Made by a program: the position numbers and the translations under genes | Origin: Phoma sp. XZ068 | Lineage: Eukaryota > Ascomycota > Dothideomycetes > Pleosporales > Didymellaceae | NCBI GenBank assembly: GCA_004835665.1 | Contig: RBKR01000019.1 | Span: 310,001-374,000 of the forward strand | DNA length: 64,000 bases | Direction: 5' to 3' | Notes under the pieces: model-generated | The model's input: the letters and a program-made list of their open reading frames with translations, nothing else | Databases searched by the model: none | What the model was told of the DNA's origin: nothing | Shown: one piece after another, positions 11,341 to 21,829 of the stretch | Layout: each line of letters starts with the position of its first letter | Position numbering within the stretch: the first letter of the stretch is position 1

Positions 11341-14300
11341 GGATAATGCGATAAACGAGGGTGTTGCGCTGGCTGAGACATCTGCAAGGCCGGCATGACC
11401 AAAAGGGAAGAAGCACGTATCATCATGAGTGCTCATCTGGTTTCAGTCGTTTAGGTATTGCTTTCCAGATCGGTTTCATCGATCTACAGTACACATTTAG
11501 AATCGATGCACCACGATTTCGATACGAGCTGTCTGTCTCTTCACTTAAAAAGGATAACAGGCAATTGGTGCGGGGTAATGCAATTACACTTCCCTCTGCC
11601 AATGGAAGCTCTAGTTTGTATCCAACCATATGTCACAACTCTCTCAACTTCTTCCGTCTTCTTTTAGTTTTATTATATTCTGCGATGTATGCGAAACCTT
11701 TTGCCTTGGACAAGATGCATGGTCCTGAATCTTCCTGGCTAGCAAGCGGTAGCCTGTCCCCATACCTATAGTAAATCCTGAGACGCTGTTTTTTTCGGAT
11801 ACTACTCTTGCGCGCAGATAAAGGTCTGTCTGTTGCCTGATGAACAACACTTTACTTCTAGCGCGATTAGTTCACAACAATACAGCCAGAGCTATCCACA
11901 GCCATATGTTCTTCTAAACAAATTCTTTCAAGTCACAAATTCGAACCAAAAGTCAGTCTAGGCGAGGGTATGCATCCGGATCCTCAAACGACTACCTGTT
12001 GTAAGTAGGCCCTATACGTAACGCAGTACTTCCCCCGAGCTCAACTTGATACGTGATATTCTCAACGGCAGTCGCTACATAATAAGCCTCATCCGTACAC
12101 CTATGTAAGCCTAATAGCTGCAGATTCATCAGACTGCACAGTCTCATACTAGCCTCCAAGCTTAGACTCTTCAGTCGACTGAATGGGTGATCGTCATTTC
12201 TACAAGGACATAAACTGCCGAAACACTGACGCTCGCAGGACCCTTGATCGACAATTAAATGACTAAAGATCGACGGTGCAATGTCTCTATCATGGACGAC
12301 ACCTGGTACGTCACTCGTCTACGTGACTGCGGTCCCCCAGAGAGTCCTGAACCCCGTTTTCGGCTAGTTGAGACAAACAGTATCAATCTGCGCGGGCCTT
12401 GCATAACCTCCAGTTATTGCTATGGACTTGCAGATTGCCTCAAGCTCACAGTTGACAACGACACGTAACTGCTGGAGAGGTTGCCTTTGATTATACTCCC
12501 GCAATTATATCAAGGCGGAATGTATGTGACCCGAAGCCAAGGTCTTCGTCCTGTATCAATCGATTCCACAAGTATAACTCAGCAAGGTGCTCAGCTCGAT
12601 GATTGAAAGCAGAGGCCAAAGCAATAGGTAAGTTTTATTCGAGCTTATTCTGTAAAATGCCTGCGGCATATGCTCCGGATAGTCTACAAAAATATCCACG
12701 TCCAATATTCGAGACTTCTTCATTCGCAGGTTACGCATCTAAATGTGACAGGTCACACAGTGCCATATCTGATGCTCGGCACTGAGATCTCGATCAAGGA
12801 AGTCTCCCTTGCCATATTATATGCTCATGGCTGGGTTCTGCAAGGGCAACTCATGCCTCCTCGTGTCTTGAACCTGAGCAAGCGCCAAGTACTTTCGGAG
12901 TGTCTCGAGAAGAATCAGGCCGAAGTATATCCAAGGTTTGGGTTGGCCGTTTCAATGCTTTCACACATGATGCCATGTGAAATCTGAAGAGCACTGGCGC
13001 ACTTATCCTAAATTTATGTCATGGTTGCCCACGCTGCTCGCCAGCTGTCGTTACATAGGGACACAACTGACGTTCTCTCGGTGGCTGTAAATCTAGTGAG
13101 GTTAACTGAACGACGAGTGCGAGGTTGACATGTGGTGTCGGAACTCACGGATGTGAGCTACTTCAATTCCTGGTCAATATTAACAGGCTACGAGACCTGA
13201 TCAGTTTCGCGCGCCAAGCTGGCCCTGGATGGCTATAACCAGTGAGATTGTCCATGGAAGTTTTCACTGTCATGTTTCATTGCAATAGTTGTATCGGGTA
13301 GTGAGTGGAACCGGAACACTCGAGAAGCGATAACACGGGCCTGGTGGACGACGGATGGCGACGGCTGAGTGGCGCATGAAAGCGTGTAGTATTGGTGCTT
13401 GCTCAAACCAACCTCTCAAATATTTAAGGCGCTTGTTGAATGATTTCTGATAGAGTGTGGGTAGGTGTGCGTACTCGGCCTGTTTCAATGGGCGCGAATT
13501 CTGGAAGCAATGTTAGATTTGATGTTTCGTACTGCATGCCTGAAGATGGGCAACTTGGTCAAAGAAGCACCCGTCATCCGTTACTCAAGGTTGTTAATAC
13601 AGGAAAGAGAACTATCGATGCGTGGGTATCGCTTTGGGCGGGGATCAAAAGTTCAAACAAGAGTTTCGAGGGTGTAGCAAGACGGAGGATCGATTTTCAT
13701 GCGAAGAGATCCATGATTGACAGCACACAACTCAAGCGGTATAAAGGGCCGAATCTTTTGGGTTGATGAACATAGTACATACTTCGTAGATCTGTCGAGT
13801 GCAAAGAGAGTAGGCGTGAAACGCGCTGAGAATGCACCCACAGTAGAGCATCATGTATGGTTCTTACACGCACACAACTTCAGTTTCGTTTGCTCAATCA
13901 ACTCACAATACTTTCCTAATTAAATCTGCCTCACTGATATTTGTGCAACTTACAGACCAATCCTCACTCGCCCGGTTTCACTGCAACACGCCCTATATCC
14001 GTTGAGGTCCTTTTGTCAACAACGCGATGTGAGATAAATAACACATTCTCTATATACACCAATTTTAAGTTTTACCTTCGCTATCAGTGTCACAGAAGGA
14101 TGATTGGACAGCATAGCAGATATTATATGCTTTCGAGCTGACCACAATACCAATATTTTCCTTCAGGCAAACCGCACCCAAACTATCGAACCAGGTAAGA
14201 TGTGCTGCAGTCTTATTTGTCTGTGACTATTCGTTCCTCATTGACAGATCAAAAAAAATCCAATGCAGCATAAATTAAACTGTTCGTTGAAGGCGTTAAA

Positions 14301-16057
14301 CGGGGAGACAAACACGCTCATCCTCCCGAATCTATACCCAGAAGTGAGCCCCAAGCGTATTCATCACTGGCGACGGATTCATTGAGCCGATAATGTAACC
14401 CAACAGAGTTTTCACTTCCAGCAAACTGTATCAACTTATTTGTGTTTGAAGACCAAGTCTGAAGTAAAAGTCTTGGAATCGAACAGAGAAAGGCCTCTAT
14501 GAATACCTTTTAGATACCCCAATAGAAATTATATCACAGCACACTACCAGTGACTAGACAGTCCGATATCTGATGACGAAAAAGCATTAAAGTAGTAAAA
14601 CAATGCAAGCTTGACCTCACGTTCTCATCATAGCGAGCGTATTCATACCTGTTCTCTCAAGACAGCGACCGGAGTGTTGGAGCAACTTTGCATTCAATCT
14701 ACACAACATGGTGCTGGCACGTATATCTGGACGCCAAACGGAATGTTAAGGTACAGTGGTGCATGTATTGTGCACCCCAAGACAGATCAATATCATCAGT
14801 AATAGGATCTTTGCAAGCCTCTACACTCCGACTAGACAGTATGACTTCACGCAGACCTAGGTATAGTATAACACGCCCTTCATTAGACCATGGACTACCA
14901 ACGAGACGATTACATGATAGCCTGCCTCACATAGAGTAAACACGCGTTATATTCGTAGACACTACTAATGCCAATAATAATAACGGTAGCTCGACGAGAC
15001 GCGTCCGGCCTTGAAACTTAATCTGAAACTATGGCATTATTGCGCGGCGCTGGAGTCTGATGCATAGACAGCAGGCATCCCCTTCAAAAACGTGGAACAT
15101 AATGTAATGCCCGGCACTTAGTTCTTGTAACGGCGATGAGAAACTTGGTCGTGCTTTTGATTAATGGTCACGAGCTTCTATTAATCGGGTTGACAGGGTA
15201 GAGCCAGGATGATTATACGTCTCCAGGCTTGAGCGTAGGTCGACCGGATATGAGTACTGCCGGCCGGGTCCCAGTTCTGGTGTCCGAACAAGTCCAACAG
15301 CCCCAAATTCAAGGCACACCGTTACTTGGTGTTTTCTGACCGATGTTTTTGCATTCACGCCCGATGCGCATTTAACCGGAGTTTGAGCGGGTTACCGCGG
15401 GCCAAGTTTGTTAGAGAGGATGTCTATTGGAGCTTGTTGTGTCGATGATGGGAACATTGCGTGGAGCAAAGATAAGGCAGATAAGGCGCCTCGCGTTCGC
15501 TTTTGGTAATCTATGTTCCAGAATATCGAAGGTCGTATCCAACGCGCCGCGCGAATGAAGAGCCGTCCACCGCTCCTGACCTTGCGATTCGTTCTGGAAG
15601 GGATGATCCTCGGAGGAAATATAGGACGGGTCGAGATGGTCCTTCCATGCTGTGACTCCGTATACGAGTCGGACCAGCATATTTGCATTCGACAAATGCA
15701 GGCGCACGGAGAGCCTTGCGCGATTCAGCCGCGATGCCGGCATTGTTATCCGATGGACAGGCAGAAAACCCTTGTAGGGGATAACGGAACGAAGGATGGC
15801 GAGATGTTGTGTCGAGATGCCGAGAACCTCGATTGTCCAGATCTCAATCGCTCTCCTTTGGCTGAATCCGTGCAACGACGCTTTCGTTGATGCTGAAAGA
15901 GGTCTTTCGCCGTCGTTACACTGCTCCTTGACCTGTTCTCATATCCAGTCTGCAGTGGCGACCAGATTCGTCCATTTGTTTGCTCGGCCACATCAGACCT
16001 TATTCGCGGCTTGAGCAAACTCGACCCAAGGCCTTATGCTGTCGACGAGAACAGCCG
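11341..16057. other. Gene desert, AT-richer half
   Basis: About 4.7 kb of lower-GC sequence with frequent stops in all frames. There is no transposase, reverse transcriptase or other recognisable remnant and no obvious long repeats. Two GATA sites lie at 15470-15488. The open frame at 15411-15875 (minus) has no motif. I see nothing else to annotate. Confidence 0.5.
15470..15488 (+). promoter_or_regulatory. Paired HGATAR sites
   Basis: AGATAAGGCAGATAAGG contains two consensus binding sites for AreA-class GATA factors in direct orientation, 9 bp apart. It lies in gene-free DNA about 570 bp beyond the 3' end of the 121-aa gene, so a target gene is not obvious. Confidence 0.3.
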
Positions 16058-16551
16058 TTATCGATCCGAACGTTTCGGCATCGCGAATCCTATCTTCTTC
16101 CCTGCATTCTCTTTCATGTGCTCTTCCCACTTCCGCCGCTCCTCTCGCTGCCGCTCCTCCTCGATCGCCCTTAGCTTCTTCTTCTCATGGAACCCTACAA
16201 TCTTTCTCTCCATCTCTTTCTTCTTCAGCACAAGGTCTTCGCGTGCGATTTCGAGTTGCGTGATGATCTCTTCGGGCGTGGCTTGTTGGTAGCGTTTGCG
16301 CTCCTGGGAGAATGTGAGCCGAATGCGTCAATGTAATTGACAACGGTACAGGTGAATTAGGGTTGGCAGGCCGGAGGTGTAGGGGGTATAGAAGGACGGC
16401 AAGCAGACACGCTGTTTTGCTGAAGACGTACCTTTTTGACGTCGCTCTCAGACTTCAATCCAGCGCCGTAGATGGTACCGGTGACGGTAATGGCAGTGAC
16501 GGCGCCAGTCAGGATCCATCTGCGGACGGCTTGGACCGGTGGCGCGGCCAT
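16058..16551 (-). CDS. Small single-pass membrane protein with coiled coil, 121 aa, unknown function
   Basis: Exons 16551-16432 and 16303-16058, separated by a 128-nt GT-AG intron (donor GTACGT), give 121 aa. The N-terminus is short and basic (AVRRW) and is followed by a hydrophobic segment at about residues 13-31 (ILTGAVTAITVTGTIYGAG). The rest is a highly charged helix rich in Glu, Lys and Arg (MERKIVGFHEKKKLRAIEEE, then REERRKWEEHMKEN) ending PKRSDR. This layout resembles small inner-mitochondrial-membrane assembly factors, but I cannot name the family. It is transcribed divergently from the Hsk3 gene with 265 bp between start codons, so the two probably share a promoter. Confidence 0.82.
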
Positions 16552-16816
16552 AATGGGTACAATTGTGTAAATATTTACACGAAGAATTCGTAAGGAGGAG
16601 ATGGATGGGCCGCCGATGTTCGTTGTGGACGTGGTGTGGATGGAAAAAGCGCAGGAGCTTTGGCGGAAGGGCTCCGTTCGCCAAGACCGTCCTCGCCGCG
16701 GGAATCCCCACGCGGTCCCCGCTCTTTCTGCTTGACAACAAACACGCAAACATAGCAGAACGACGACACCAACGAAAACTACAGCGCGATCCCTTTCCAG
16801 AACTTACAATCTAGTC

Positions 16817-17148
16817 ATGTCGCACAATTCCAGGCCCAGCACGTCACGCATCAGCAGCGTACCCTCACAGAAGCCCCGCCAGCTATCGCACCTCCAAGCC
16901 CAACTGGCGCAATTGACCGCAAACATGGCCGATCTCGAGAGTCTGATGCGCATGACAGCTGGTCAGGCGCAGGATATGCGCGCGCTAGGAGGCTACTCAG
17001 GTGCAATGTGAGCCGCATACTTTGTGTCGTTGTTTGGTCATTGGGTTAACGCATGTCGCGCAGGTTCATGGCAGCAAGCAAGGTGCTGGGTGAAGAGACA
17101 GTCAAGGGCGGCGAAGGCAAAGAAGGCCCTCATGAGCAGGAGAAGTGA
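16817..17148 (+). CDS. hsk3: DASH complex subunit Hsk3-like, 91 aa
   Basis: Subunit of the DASH/Dam1 ring that couples kinetochores to spindle microtubules. Exons 16817-17007 and 17064-17148 give 91 aa; the 56-nt intron has a GTGAGC donor and splits the Met codon of GAMFMAASKVLGEE. The segment RQLSHLQAQLAQLTANMADL is a short coiled coil, followed by ESLMRMTAGQAQDMRALGG and FMAASKVLGEE, the signature of fungal Hsk3 proteins; the length is typical. The first half is too short to be recognised without the splice. It is divergent from the 121-aa membrane protein gene. Confidence 0.9.
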
Positions 17149-20100
17149 GGAGAGACGACAACCTTGCTGCAAGACCTAGATCCCAGACGGAGACGACCGT
17201 CCCACGCGCGTGGCCGTCATTCCTGAGATACCGTATCTACGATGACATGGCACCAGCCCGTGTAGGAAGGAGGTAGCGAAGACAGTCGCGTCGCACACTT
17301 GGGGACCGCGGATGGGGAATTGTTGGGAGGAATGCTGGAGTTGAGCCGTCAAAGAGAAGACAGTCAACATGTGGACAGGGCCGACTATGGAACCGTTGCA
17401 AAGATATGCGCAAGTTTTCAATAGGCACAAATGGCAGTCGGCGCGATGGAAGGCACAAAGGCGTTGTCTGCATAGGTTGTGCCTGCACGTGCTTGGTTCT
17501 GTTGAGTACCTGTGGGGGTAGAGCAGTGATCAGCGCTTCGCTGCCCTGAATCACCTCGAATGAAGCATCTCCGTGCTCGCCGGCGGCCATCTGAGCAATG
17601 TTAGACGACCGTACAGTCAGTATCAAACAAATACAGTGCCTGCAGTTATTGCGCAGCGATCCAACCCTGCAGGAGCACCGCCCGCAAGACGTTATCAGTC
17701 AGCCATGTTTCCCCAGATTGCATCTCATTGGCGAGCCTTCTCCATGTTATCCAGTTGCTGCGCGTCGCGCTCGCGTGCGCGCACCTACCAAGATAAGATA
17801 GGTTTCACTTACTCCGCGATAGGAAGGACAACGCAAGAAAATGGTCCAAACGCTCACAGATAGTAACACAAACTCCTGTTATTGGTGTGCGTCTTCTGGC
17901 TCTGTGAGGTCCGCTAAGCAATGTCGCTATCATGGCGCAATGATAGCCGATAATGGTCTCACCGTGCTTTGCTAGGTGGACAATGTATAAAGTAAAGGCG
18001 TGCTCCACGACAAACCTTTCCTGGGGTAATGCACCACACGATCAACTTCCCAAGTCCACTCGCCTTTTCCGCCCCGCCGTCGATTGTTAAATACGCCATG
18101 GATGCCAAGCCAACGCCTTTGAAGCTGGACCGTGACTTCCACCCCGGGATCTCTCACTCATGAGGACGGTACGGAGGACATGATGAAGAACTGAAACACT
18201 TATTGTGCTATCAACACTGGGTCTGTCTAGTCAAGCAAACGCTACATACGCCGACTAGTCGAAGATACCAGTCTTGCTTCTGTCGCTCAGGTTGAATTTG
18301 GGCGTTGAGGCTATGCGTGCACAATACGGAGGACTCGCATCTCAACACGGCATGTACCGACTAGGACTCGAGATAGCGTCGCACCACCTTCCGGTCCAAT
18401 AGCCCAAAGCGTTTGTCGTTATCGAACAGGCTGATTGAGGCTGACCAACGACGTTGCCTGATATCCAATTTGGAGTCCGCACACGCGAGCCTCCACGTCA
18501 GCCCAGAGGGAAGGCACACGAGCAGACCCTCTTTGTCCCGTTGCCCGCGGCTGGTCCGTCGACGCCCGTGTCTCTCCACTCGCCCACATGTTGATCGCAA
18601 CGTCGCGTGCGGAATCTGGTCGTTCTTCCAACAATCTGCGTGCGACTCCAAATTGTATCACGTACCTTTGATCTTACCCCCACCAAATCCCGCGTGCACT
18701 GCAGGGATCGGATTACACTTGCATTCTGTGGCGGGATTGACTGGCTGAGAGGACCATGCACCGGAATATTAACAGCGGTCTCGGCGGTAAGTCTATTGTA
18801 GGATTCGACGTGCCCAACTTGTTGCATGCATTCTTCCGGACATTCTTTCACCCAGCTTGCATTTCCAGGATTCTCTGAATAAACCCTGACCGTAAGCCCG
18901 GAGATTTTGTTTTGGAGGCTGCATTGTTGGAGGCGAGGAAATGCGAAATTTGCAAGCATACGCAGGTCTACAGCTCGGTGTTGTGCATCAGTTGTCAGGC
19001 TAGGCTTGGTATTAGCGCACTGTTTTAGCTGATCTGGGCTTTGCATCCCTGCCTCGTCATGCAAGTCAGATGCAAGTGGCTTGATAGGCCTGCTGCAGCA
19101 GGGAGGTACCTTGACCACCCGTTCCCAAGACAGCAAGCGCTGTGGGGGCCACGCTGCTCTCAATCTGCTCCAAGCCTTGCCTCTGCAAATAGAATGCATG
19201 TCGGTAAGCCGAAACCGCAGGACACACGTTCCTGGCATTTATGATACAGTTGCAGTATTGACATCTAGATTATTATTGTAGGCTGGCGTTGTTCTTTGTT
19301 GTTGAGGTTTGGTCTGTGACATGTGAAAAGCCTCCCGGCGAATATGCGGCAGACAAGGGTCTAGCGGATGCGCGACGTCGAACACGAAGGCCGATGGACT
19401 ACAACAGTACGAATGAGTTGCACCGTACCCAGGTACCGATACCGTGCAGTGCTGTGATGAACACGTATCTGGTCCTTCAGTACTTTAAGTAACATAAAGG
19501 ATCGTCAACTCGAATTGAAACAATTGTCCACCACTCAGGGTAGTAGTTGCAGCTGGACGGGAATCTTATGAAATGATGCAAATCTCCGTGTAGATCTTCC
19601 GACATTGCAATGCTGTACGACATGGAGAAGATGTTTTGCGGTGCTGGTGAAAGTCGACAACGGTGCCGTAATGTAAATGAGTGTGTGTTTGATATGTTTA
19701 AAGATAGCGGTGGAGCACTCGCATCGAGTATGCCCCACTGTCCAGCTCTATGGTTCAAGATCCCGAACTGTTCTCGAACTAGACTTGACAAGAATGAAGC
19801 CATCATGAACCTCCCAGCCACAGGTGGATTGCTGTTGCATCCAGTGCTGGTTCTCAGTCGCGTCCTGCAGCTCTTTATTGAGGGATGCTCCACTCCATGC
19901 GTCATCTCCGCGACCGGGCGAGCGGCGTGTATACCGTTCGGGAGTTTGTGCTCAGTATTGAAGCCAAACGGTGAAGTCATGCAGACTGTATTTCTAGAAG
20001 GACCAGGAGATCGTCATGGTCGCATGTACGAATGCCAGAAGGCCCTACTCCGGAGCATATGCCGTCGAGTGAAAGCACTGCGGCGGCTGGACCAGTCACC

Positions 20101-21829
20101 ATTTCCAGGCTGTCAGGAGCATCGTCGGATGTGCAGAAGCGCTGTCGGAATAGACTAGGTGCTCTGGGCACAGTTTGAAACGTGCTGGACGCCATGGGCG
20201 CATCCGGTGGTGGAGCAGTGGAGCCTCTTCAAAGACCCTGAGGCGGTTGAAAAAATCGGGTAAAGTAGGAAGTAGCAAAACGCTGTGACGCAGCGAGCGT
20301 TCCGCCCTGTCCTATAGTACCATGGTAGGCGGAAGGGACGCGCCTACTTCGGATAAATGGAGTGAAGGATCTGGAACGGGCGTTGGCGCTGCTTTCCTAG
20401 CAGGTTTGGGGCATTGGTGGTGTCGCAGACAGCTGTTGCGGCGTGCTAGGAAACACTCTCAGCGTTCCCATGCGACTCATGAAATGGCCGCTGTCGGGCA
20501 AAGTGCGGCCGCGGCAACCAGTCGCAAACAGATGAATTGGGATGACGGGTAACTAGGCAAAGTTAGCTTCGCACTGCGGCCTTACCGTGAGCGAAACCGA
20601 AGCATTTTGTATGGATGGGTAGCCAATCAGAGCTGGGGTTCCGGTAAATCAGTCTACCGCGAGCTCGAGCCGGCTGTTGGTGGATCTGTCGTCGTGCAGG
20701 ACGACAGGTCCAAGTGGGAAAGCATGGCGCAGGTCGCAGGGTGACGTCCGAAGATCTGCATTGGAGGAAGGAGCGACAGACCAAGTGCAGCTGCCACTTT
20801 GCAGTGCTCTGCAGCAGCAAAAATACGTGACGAGGCGTGTTCTGGAGTGAGTGCAGCAGCTCAGCAAAGCAACTTTTCCTTGGTTGAACGGCAGGCGGCC
20901 GAGAAACTTTCCACATGCAAACGAACGCCTCCGCCAGCGATCTGTCTACGGTGGTAGGGTTCCAAAGTTCCATGCTGCACGGAACGGACGTCGTCTGCGC
21001 CTGGCAGGGATGCGTTCCAAGCGCACATGAAAGGGACTTGGATTCAAGCATTCCTGCCGCACGCCAGCCTGCCCCTCGCCGTGCAGCGTCGGCGATGGGC
21101 ACCAGCACAGCACATGTCGCGCATCGTGAGCATCTCCAGCATGCCGGAGTTAGCGGCGGCGTGGGCTCAGCAGGCTGCGTGTGGCAGCGAGTCGCGCGTT
21201 TGACGAGGATGCTGAGGCCGACCGACCTGGCGCACCGGCGGTGCGTTCAAGCATCACCCTGACGTCCCGCTGCTGGCCAGGGCGCCCATTGGCGCTCATG
21301 GGCGTGCGGTGAACCAAGTGGGGGTCTGCGTGGGCGCGCCGACCTTCATTTGGTCTCCACCCGCATCTCACCAGGCCCATCTTTGCAGCCAGAGACCCGC
21401 CAAGCGCCACCGGCTGTCCGTCGCACGCTGCAGCGGTACGTCGCCTGTGAATTATTGCGCCGTTCGCTGCATGGCCCGAGTGCTGGTGTTCGAGGGCTTC
21501 CCCGTGGAGGCAGCGCCAGACAAAAGCAACCCATCTCCAAGCCGGCACAGCTGCGTATCCTCGTTCGACGCACGCCTTGCCCGCCTCGCACGCATTCACC
21601 CGCACATCCCCTCTGCCCACTTCTGGAAGGCGTGGTTGTGGTTGCAGCTGCACGGCTGCGGTTGCCAGTAAGTGCGTGGTCCACATCCAGGCCACACCAG
21701 GCCACATACCGCTACGTGGGGTGCGCCCGTCCAAATAGAGCACGCGCCGACCAGTTACTACATCATCGCTGCTCGCAGGCACGTTCCCTTTTGTGCCTCC
21801 GAGTCCTCCCCCTCACGCCCTCCGCAGCC
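17149..21829. other. Gene-free region upstream of areA
   Basis: About 4.7 kb without a credible gene. The longest frame (246 codons, 18498-19238 minus) has no motif and is overlapped by other chance frames. It probably contains a long areA promoter and 5' leader. A tandem GATA motif is at 17791-17801. The areA frame stays open from about 21350 to its ATG, but contains no ATG. Confidence 0.55.
17791..17801 (+). promoter_or_regulatory. Tandem overlapping GATA motif (AGATAAGATAG)
   Basis: Two HGATAR sites in direct orientation, 5 bp apart, lie about 4 kb upstream of areA and 640 bp beyond hsk3. areA genes are known to be autoregulated in other fungi; at this distance a role is speculative. Confidence 0.25.

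Noticed and set aside
11341..15100. RIP-degraded transposon
   Set aside because: Lower GC than its surroundings but not extreme, and no transposase or reverse-transcriptase remnant could be read in any frame.
18498..19238. 246-codon minus-strand open frame upstream of areA
   Set aside because: No recognisable domain, irregular composition and competing frames of similar length on the other strand; looks like chance.
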